In this document: positions 56,936-64,000 of the stretch, in pieces
Position numbering within the stretch: the stretch's first letter is position 1
Layout of the letters: every line of letters begins with the position of its first letter
Source: Megalobrama amblycephala
Lineage: Eukaryota; Chordata; Actinopteri; Cypriniformes; Xenocyprididae
Reading direction: 5' to 3'
DNA length: 64,000 nucleotides
NCBI RefSeq assembly: GCF_018812025.1
Contig: NC_063054.1
Coordinates: 10,198,582-10,262,581, forward strand
Translations under genes and position numbers: made by a program
The notes under the pieces: model-generated
What the model saw: the letters and a program-made list of their open reading frames with translations, nothing else
What the model was told of the DNA's origin: nothing
Database searches by the model: none

Positions 56936-58593
56936 GTCATCAAATTGTAATTGTATCCCCACAATTTGCTCAAATATAAATTGTTATTTGTCACTGACCC
57001 ATATCCCATCACTCATTAATTGTTTAACATATCTGTTTGAGTCTACCATCACCTGTTTTTGTGATCAGATCAAATCCTAAAAATGGTCCAGCTGGTCGTT
57101 GATCATGAGTGATAGTGTTTCATCTCAAATGTTTTCATTTGTCACACCTCTGACTTGGCTAGATCATAAATTTGAATATGATTATACAAGATCCGAGATA
57201 CCAAGCAAACGGAACACTGATTACCATTATGGTGACTTCAAAACTATTACAGTGGTAAACAATATAATTTCTTAAAAAGACAATCATGTGAATTTACAAA
57301 ACAAGAGCAGTAAATTACTGTGATGTTAGCATTATTTTTTTCTGTTGAAAATTGTAAGAAATGCATGCATTAATTTCACAGTAAATTTCTGACTACATTA
57401 AATTCCTGGCAGTTCTTTACAGTGCATAGTTCCAAAGAACATTCGCAAACATGATCTCAAACTTGAGTGGTTGGAACTTAGAAGAAGTTAATATTCCATC
57501 ACATGCGTCTCAGATTATTAACAACAGTCCTATATGGTTGAAGCAAAGTGGTTGTGCAAACATGTTACTTCTGTTTTGGAAACCATCATAACTGGGTAGT
57601 TAATTCTATGTTTTTTCACATGGTTGGCTTGGAAGCATGTCAGCCATGTTACTTTGTGAGATTGAGATATTCTGATTTTGAAGATTTAGACATGTGTGAT
57701 ATGTGTGCATCACGTAATAATTTTAGCTCATTATAACACTCGGTAAGCATCCCTCAGCAGTCCACCTCAATCAAATATCAGTTACACTTGGCGCCTTTGA
57801 GTTGGTATGTAGTCTCTAGTTAGATCAGCCCTTTGATTACCGTGCCAAAGGTTTCAGGTCTCATCTCATGCATCACACCAACCTGAGAGAACTTCATGTG
57901 ACATGTCATGCCCCAGATTGAGAAATGTGCACTGTGTTGAAATGTCTCGACCCTCTCACGAATTCATGTAACTTGTTTCTGTGGCTTTTCCCAAAAGTGT
58001 TTGCTTACATATTTGTGGAGAGGCTTTATTCGGCCCAAATTCATCCAGACATTGCATGACCTTTGTTCACGTTCTGCAAGCATTCAAACCGCTGCTTGTA
58101 AAACTTTAATTGGATGTGATTTAGTTATAGTACCATAATGTTTTTCCTGAGGATTTGTTAGCATTTCAGAGAATTCAGCCTGCAAGGATTTTCTGCAAGT
58201 TCAGTGTCAACATTGTGGTGAATTGCAGATGAGATGTAAACTTGAGTAATCCACTGTTCGCTTTATCATGTTTGAGTATGTGGTATGTCAAGCAAAACAA
58301 TACAGCAATACCACAGTTTATGTTGTGAAAGCATTTGTCCTAAGTTTGAATAAACCAAAAACTTGCTATTGTAAATCTGTGTATTTGTATACAGGCTCTT
58401 CAAATGTGATATACAGCAGTGGCTGAACTGATGGATCATGACCCAAAAACGGCCTGCAGGTTTTGATTGGGTCTCAGACAGCAAACTAAATCAATGATAA
58501 ATGCAAGTAGTAAAATGCATCTAACTAGTTGCTTCTAACTATAATTATGCATAGGATATAAGCAACATAAAAGTGGCCTGTTAAACTCTACAG
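56936..58593. other. Non-genic interval
   Basis: About 57230-57430 holds an AT-rich miniature-like sequence with TTACTGTGATGTTAGCATT and TTTCACAGTAAATTTCTG. No gene supported. Confidence 0.4.
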
Positions 58594-58755
58594 CAGGGTT
58601 CCTCAAATCCGGCCCTGGGGATTTTTAGCTCCAGCCCTAATCAAAGACACCTGAGCAAGCTAATCACAGTCTTTAGGGTTACTAAAATAACAGGTGAGTT
58701 TGTTTAGGGTTTGAGCAGGGCAGTGGCTCTCCAGGGCCAGATTTGAGGGACCCTG
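58594..58755. mobile_element. hAT-like miniature with CAGGGTTCC / GGACCCTG ends
   Basis: CAGGGTTCCTCAAATCCGGC at the left pairs with CCAGATTTGAGGGACCCTG at the right. Flanking octamers CTCTACAG and CTCTAAAA match at 6 of 8 and fit the hAT target pattern. 162 bp, non-coding. Confidence 0.8.
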
Positions 58756-59289
58756 CTCTAAAATATTTTGGTGCAAATTTATCTGTTAGTAGAAGCTTGT
58801 CAAATTAGGCGAATGCCAATGGATAAGTTACATGATATCCCCATATCCTCAAAGCAAAGAAAAAAGACCAGGGGCCGGTTGCGTAAAATGCTAAAACTAA
58901 TCCTAATCTTTTATTATCCTCAGAGCACGTCAGTTATGCGGTGATGCACTATGAAATTATCACGGGGCAAATTTAGTATAATATTAATTTAATAATAAAA
59001 GTAGCCTAACCTAATAGTAATAATTATAGACTAGAAGAATGTATCATGCCTACATTAATTGGAAATGCCAAATTCTTTTAATATTTCCAATATTTGATGC
59101 TTTTGACAACATCTCTGGCTATCGTCGATGCATGATCATCGTCTGTTGACACAATTACCCCCCCAGCCAATTCAAAATATTGATAAATACTATAATAGTA
59201 TATAAATAAAACTAATGTAATATATTTTTGATTAGTATTTAAAATTGAGAAGGTATTTTATGATATTATGCAATATTTATACAAATTTT

Positions 59290-60095
59290 ATTAGCTATTT
59301 TTACCCATTGAAAATAATACACAATTATTTTCTAATATATATATTTTTTAATTATTTTTCAATTAAATCAGTATTCCATGGTTAAATAGAGACAAGGCAT
59401 TTGAAATCAAGGTAGATTAGTGCCATCTGGTGAAAGTAAAAAAGAAAAACTTGTAATGCCATGGTATAACCACTAGATTCCTATAGTCCTATATAAAGTG
59501 GCTTATAAATTTTCAAGTGGTTTCTAGGCATAAATGCTTATTTTTATTAAGTTGTGGATTTGGGTTTATACTTATACATTCTCAAAGACCTTTTTATTTT
59601 TTGTGTTTGTTTGTTTGAAATGTTAATTTGAAGTGTCAGTTTTTGCATTAATTTTACTACAGTTAAACCTGAACACATCAAAATTCAATAAAAACATTTT
59701 CTTTATGAATATTATTGCAAAATTATGTCTATTTTGCACTCTTTTTAGAGTGTCACCCCTTCATTGCTGTGCACTTTTTTCTGCACAGTGGCTGAATTTT
59801 AGTTTGTACCACCAAAAGATTCTCTGAGTTTTCGTATTTTTTGTATTTCCCATTGATTTCCTATGTTGGTCATTTGTGACTGCCAAATGTTTTTTTTTTT
59901 TGTCTGTTTTGTTTTTGTTTGTTTATTTTTTTTTGGGGGGGGGGGTTTTTTTTTTTTTTCTTTAACATATCCGAATAATGTCCATGATTTTTTGAGTGTT
60001 GACAAAGCTAATGTGACAAAAGTCTCGAAGTGTCATCCCATTCCGATGAAGCAAAAAAAAAAATAATAATAATTCAAAGAGGACCAGAGGGTTAA
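59290..60095 (+). mobile_element. TTAACCCTCTGGT family, copy 2 (left end lost)
   Basis: Collinear with 21249-22377 from CCCATTGAAAATAATAC onward and ending ACCAGAGGGTTAA. It preserves the site where copy 1 has the retroposon insertion. It includes poly(T), poly(G) and GTTT-rich runs at 59889-59960. Confidence 0.7.
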
Positions 60096-60138
60096 ATACA
60101 TTTTTTTGATATTTGTGCCACAGTCTCAACAAATATGT

Positions 60139-60412
60139 TTAAAAGTACAGTTAATCCAAAAATTAAAATTCTGTCATAATTTACTTTTTCTAAACCTGTT
60201 TGACTTTCTTTCCTCTGTTATATATTAAAGAAGATATTTTGAGAAAGTGGGGTTTTGGTGTTGTTGTTCATACAGGGCAAAGCAATGTTGACCAAAATGT
60301 TTTGTTTACCAACATTTTTCAAATTATCCGCAGAAATCATACAGGTTTGGAATAACATGAAGATAAGTAAATGATAACAGAATTTTCACTGTAGGGTGAA
60401 CTATCCCAGTAA
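60139..60412. mobile_element. Inverted-repeat miniature of the AACTATCCC family
   Basis: TTAA at the left; left arm AAAATTCTGTCATAATTTAC, right arm GATAACAGAATTTTCACTG followed by GGGTGAACTATCCC. The arms pair over most of their length, with TTGACCAAAATG near the loop. Confidence 0.7.
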
Positions 60413-61690
60413 GGCATTTTATAAAACATAATGAAAATCAAAACAGTAGAGTAAGAATATGCCTGAGGTTCATCAGATAACATACTATTTCCTCCTTATT
60501 GAAAAGCATGAGCTGAACATGAGCTGATTTTTCCTTTGTTAAATTTCACTCTGCATGGGGCCTGCTGAGGGATTTCAGCCAGTCCTGGGACTGCTCCAAG
60601 AGAAATATTGGACAAAAATATAGGGGCATGCACATCACTGAACAAACAGCTCAGAAATATGTCCCTGGTCTTTCACTTCTCAATAACAAAAGCAGCCTCA
60701 CTTGGTTACAAAGGTCTTCAGGAACAGCCTCTCCATTATCAAAGGGGCATGTCATATTAAACCTCCAAAACTTGCTGAGGCCATGCTTCATTCCTGAATC
60801 AGATGTATTAATAGTTTCCTTACAGATTCATTGTTGGAAAACACAACGAGAAACATGTGCATGACTACAAATGCCACTCAGCCTGCACATAAATGATCAG
60901 TGAGATATGGGTCTAATTACAAACAGTCTATTCAAAGACTACAGGGCAAGTGGTCATACCTCAAGCCGGGGCTCAGTTTTGGGGGTTTATGACTGGAAAT
61001 GATGGTGTGCATCTGGTTCAGGTTATTGTTGTTGTATTTATGACTGGTATGACATCTCTAGATAGAATGATTCGGGTTATCCATCAGGAGCAGGAGGACT
61101 CACATTAAACTCGAATCCCTCTGTGAATCCACAGGTAGTTGGGGTCACGTTTTCGCATGTTACCCAGAAAGGGTTTTAATTGCGTACCGATGCCCTCATC
61201 TGTTTCCTTTAGTTTGAGACTGGCTGGTGAATATAATCATTAAGGCAAAGCTTGATCCTGTGACCTCTTTGCTGGAAACGGGATATGAGCTTAAGTTGGA
61301 GAGCTTGGAAAAAGTTAAGTTGACTTCTTTAGGGAATTTTGGCTTGAATTTCAGAATCAAATAGTCATTGAGAACAGAATTTTTACTATGAAATTCAACT
61401 ACTGCTTCACATAATAATAATTCTGATTGTAGGGCTTTCAATTGATTGTTTTTTGTTAATGCATTAATGCATTAATTGTTTCTTTTAAAAAAAAAATATA
61501 TATATATTGTGCAATTACTGCCAAATCCGCAAAATATTAAATAATAAAATAACTTCCCCCATACTTTATGGGCTTAATCTTACATGCTTAAAGTTGTCTG
61601 TGCATTAGTCCTCTGTTGCTGTTCCCATTAATATTTCTATGTTATAATGAATACATGATAATGACAAACAAATATGTTACACATGCATAA
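60413..61690. other. Non-genic interval
   Basis: No repeat or exon supported. A short TTAATGCATTAATGCATTAA palindrome at 61457-61476 may be a relic of the element type at 41518-42240. Confidence 0.4.
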
Positions 61691-62213
61691 CGTTCAAAAG
61701 TTTGGGGTCTATAATATTTTTTTAAGAAATTAATACTTTTATTCATCAAGCACACAATTAATTGATAAAAAAAAAAAAGTGGCAGTAAAGACCTTTATAA
61801 TTTCATCATTTATTTTAAATAAATGCTATTCTTTGACACTTTCTATTCATCAAATAATCCTGAAAAAAAGTATCAATTTCCACAAAAATATTCAGCAGCA
61901 CAACTGTTTTCAACATTAATAATAATAATAATAATAAATGTTTCTTTGCAGCAAATCAGCATATTGGAATGATTTCTGGAGGATCATGTGACACTGAAGA
62001 CTGGAGTAATGATGCTGAAAATTCAGCTTTGCAAACAGGAATAAATATATATTCAAATAGAAAACAGTTATTTTAAAATAATATTTCACAATATTATTGT
62101 CATTACTGTAGTTTTTGATCAAATTAATGTAGTCTATTAGAGACTTCTCAAATATCTAAATTATTCCAAACATTTTTCATTAAAAAAATCCTAGACATTT
62201 GAATGGTAGTGTT
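61691..62213 (+). mobile_element. 'TTCAAAAGTTTGGGGTC' family miniature, copy 3
   Basis: Left end CGTTCAAAAGTTTGGGGTC and right end GACATTTGAATGGTAGTGTT are loosely inverted. Contains GGATCATGTGACACTGAAGA and ATGCTGAAAATTCAGCTTTG. An (AAT)n run lies at 61917-61937. Confidence 0.75.
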
Positions 62214-63290
62214 AACAGCCCTGGAAATAATACCATTGCACACATATTTGGCTCATTGTCAGAACTCAAGAGAGTCAAGAGAGGTAAGAACAATGAAAAG
62301 TGGTAACCACAAACATAAAAACATCTCCATTCATCCATTTATTGAGTAATCATTCAGCCCCAGCTCATGTTTAAACACGCACACAATAGGTACAGTACTA
62401 TGCCAAGAGTTTACTCTGATTCCACCACTCTCCCAATGAGACCTTGTACTGCCAACATGCCAACAGACTGCGCAGACAGAGGGTTTAATGACATGTCTGC
62501 GCTCACCCACCATCACTCTCATAATTACACCCCAGCCACCTGAATCTTATTAAACATAATGGCTTATTATTTTCCCAGCTGAAATACCATATTTGGACAT
62601 TTAAAGATTAATGTCAAGTGTTTGCCAAAAAGTCTTTTATTTTATTAGAAACTGAATTCTAAGAATGCTGCCTTCGACAATACATGATTCTGAATCACAG
62701 TTTTATGCTTTACTTTTGCCTACTGATGGAAAATGAAACTTGCCTTTGGCTTAGCCATCTCAAAGATTTCTTAATCTTACCAAAACCTCACCACTAACCT
62801 CTTGCAAGCTCTTACATGTGTATCATGGCTCGGTTCCTTCAGCCTCACTGGCCTGGTGAAAACCAAGCATGAGTGTATCCCAGAGTTCCAGTGCCAGCAT
62901 GCAGCGAAAGGCTGCTGTGCAGAGAGACCAGGTGCAGCTTTGTTTATCCTCCCCTGCTAATTATGTCAAATATTATTCCAGTCTGTCTTCCACATACCTT
63001 CTGCAACCCTCTCCGGCTCTCTTAGAGAGGAAGTGTGTGTGTGTGCGTGCTGCATGGTGCTAACGGGTAATTAAAGTAACTGTACACCAGTAGGATTGTT
63101 ATTCATCAGAATGATCTGAGATTTTGAAAGATTGTGGCATCTGAACTTACATTTAATTACATCATTATTCTTTGCTTATATTGGGATCAAATGTATTTAT
63201 TTATTTATTCATTCATTCATATGTTTTCATTGTTTCATTAACTTTGCAACATGGCACTTACTGAAATGAATTGAATCAACGTTGAAAAGT
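62214..63290. other. Non-genic interval
   Basis: Unique-looking sequence. Short frames at 62331-63063 lack recognisable domains. Confidence 0.4.
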
Positions 63291-63558
63291 GAAATTGAAG
63301 AAAGTGATGTGACGTGAAACCAAGTATAGTGTCCAATACTCAGAATTTGTGCTCTGCATTTCACCCATCCAAGTGCACACACACAGCAGTGAGTACTGAA
63401 CACACACACCGTGAACACAGTCCTGGAGCAGTGGGCAGCCATTTTTGCTGATGCACCCAGGGAGTGATTGGGGTTTAGGTGCCTTTCTCAAGAGCACCTC
63501 AGTTGTGGGTAATGAGACTAGAAGTCCGACTCTCTAACCATTAGGCCACAACTGCCCC
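63291..63558 (-). mobile_element. V-SINE-type tRNA-derived retroposon
   Basis: The minus strand begins GGGGCAGTTGTGGCCTAATG, whose A-box-like TGGCCTAATGGTTAGAG is tRNA-derived. It continues with GAGGTGCTCTTGAGAAAGGC, the conserved V-SINE central domain as I know it. The tail runs into CACTTCAT-type sequence near 63291. The B box is degraded. About 268 bp. Confidence 0.7.
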
Positions 63559-63645
63559 ATTCTGAGGCACACTCCCCCATTGAACTGACTTGTGCTGCTT
63601 TCAAAGCCTGTAATTTTTACCATAACTCAGACTCTGAAGTTTCTA

Positions 63646-64000
63646 TGGCCAGCAGCCATATCACCATGTAGCCCAAGACTGGTTGCCCACTGAAGCTAAG
63701 CAGGGCTGAGCCTGGTTAGCACCTGGATGGGAGACCTCCTGGGTAAATTAGGATGCTGCTGGAAGAGGTGTTATTGAAGCCAGCAGGGTCACCCTGTGGT
63801 TTGTGTGGGTTCTAACGCCCCAGTATAGTGATGGGATCACCATATACTGTTAAAAAGCACCATCCTTCGGATGAGACGTTAAACCGAGACTCTCCTGACT
63901 CTCTGTGGTCATTAAAAATCCCAGGATGTCCTTCGGAAAGAGTAGGGGTGTAACCCTGGCATACTGGCCAAATACGCCCATTGGCCTCTGTCCATCTTGG
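63646..64000 (+). mobile_element. 5S-rRNA-derived SINE (SINE3/DeuSINE type), runs off the window
   Basis: The head resembles 5S rRNA. It keeps box A (AAGCTAAGCAGGG, 63693-63705) and box C (GGTTAGCACCTGGATGGGAG, from 63715), the internal Pol III promoter. The body carries GACTCTCTGTGGTCATTAAA and AAGAGTAGGGGTGTAACCC, the conserved Deu-domain motifs. The 3' end lies beyond 64000. It is not a 5S gene, because the 3' third of 5S and a T-run terminator are replaced by SINE body. Confidence 0.85.

Noticed and set aside
63646..63760. 5S rRNA gene
   Set aside because: The 5S-like head is diverged and continues into a SINE body with Deu-domain motifs instead of ending in a T-run.

Overview
This window looks like intergenic or deep-intronic nuclear DNA of a ray-finned fish, most likely a cyprinid. 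It is AT-rich, full of microsatellites, and packed with short non-autonomous DNA transposons of kinds I recognise from carp- and zebrafish-type genomes: TTAA-flanked elements with ends such as TTAAAGGTGCC, and 'AACTATCCCTTTAA' miniatures. It also holds a V-SINE-like element and a 5S-rRNA-derived SINE. I found no complete host protein-coding gene, no rRNA gene and no functional tRNA gene. One short GC-rich block (about 39507-39658) has splice-site-like borders on both strands and is the only host-exon candidate I would name.

The centrepiece is a nearly full-length BEL/Pao LTR retrotransposon at 29175-36453. It has two 747-bp LTRs that differ at 3 positions, a 5-bp target duplication (TGCAT), a primer-binding site matching the 3' end of tRNA-Tyr over 17 bases, and a G-rich polypurine tract. 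An intact gag-plus-aspartic-protease frame is followed by a broken pol. A frame change separates protease from reverse transcriptase. At the second break the RT frame runs directly into the middle of RNase H, so the RT/RNase H connection is missing. Integrase and the C-terminal domain follow. Near-identical LTRs with a grossly deleted pol point to a recent insertion of an already defective copy, probably mobilised in trans.

Layout: 1-2.9 kb has a degenerate tandem repeat. 2.9-4.8 kb is a TTAA element carrying a nested 808-bp element with AACCTGGTCTCATG termini, a 9-bp duplication and a tRNA-like Pol III module; its sister is at 56.3-56.9 kb. 7.3-8.7 kb has a TTAA element next to a PIF/Harbinger-like element. 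10.3-15.8 kb holds several inverted-repeat miniatures. 18.6-28.3 kb holds TTAA elements, a nested LINE/SINE-tail insertion and a long TCTA microsatellite. 29.2-36.5 kb is the BEL element. 36.5-38.0 kb is a chain of abutting elements. 38.0-41.1 kb is mostly unique. 41.2-52.5 kb is again dense in elements, with a Harbinger-like element nested in a TTAA element at 47.6-48.5 kb. 54.9-60.4 kb has a foldback element, the sister nested element, a hAT-like miniature and more TTAA elements. 61.7-64 kb has another miniature, a minus-strand V-SINE and a 5S-derived SINE running off the end.

Several insertions can be proved inside the window because a related copy preserves the uninterrupted (empty) site. 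That makes the relative order of insertions readable. Family names below come from memory of sequence motifs, not from a database search.
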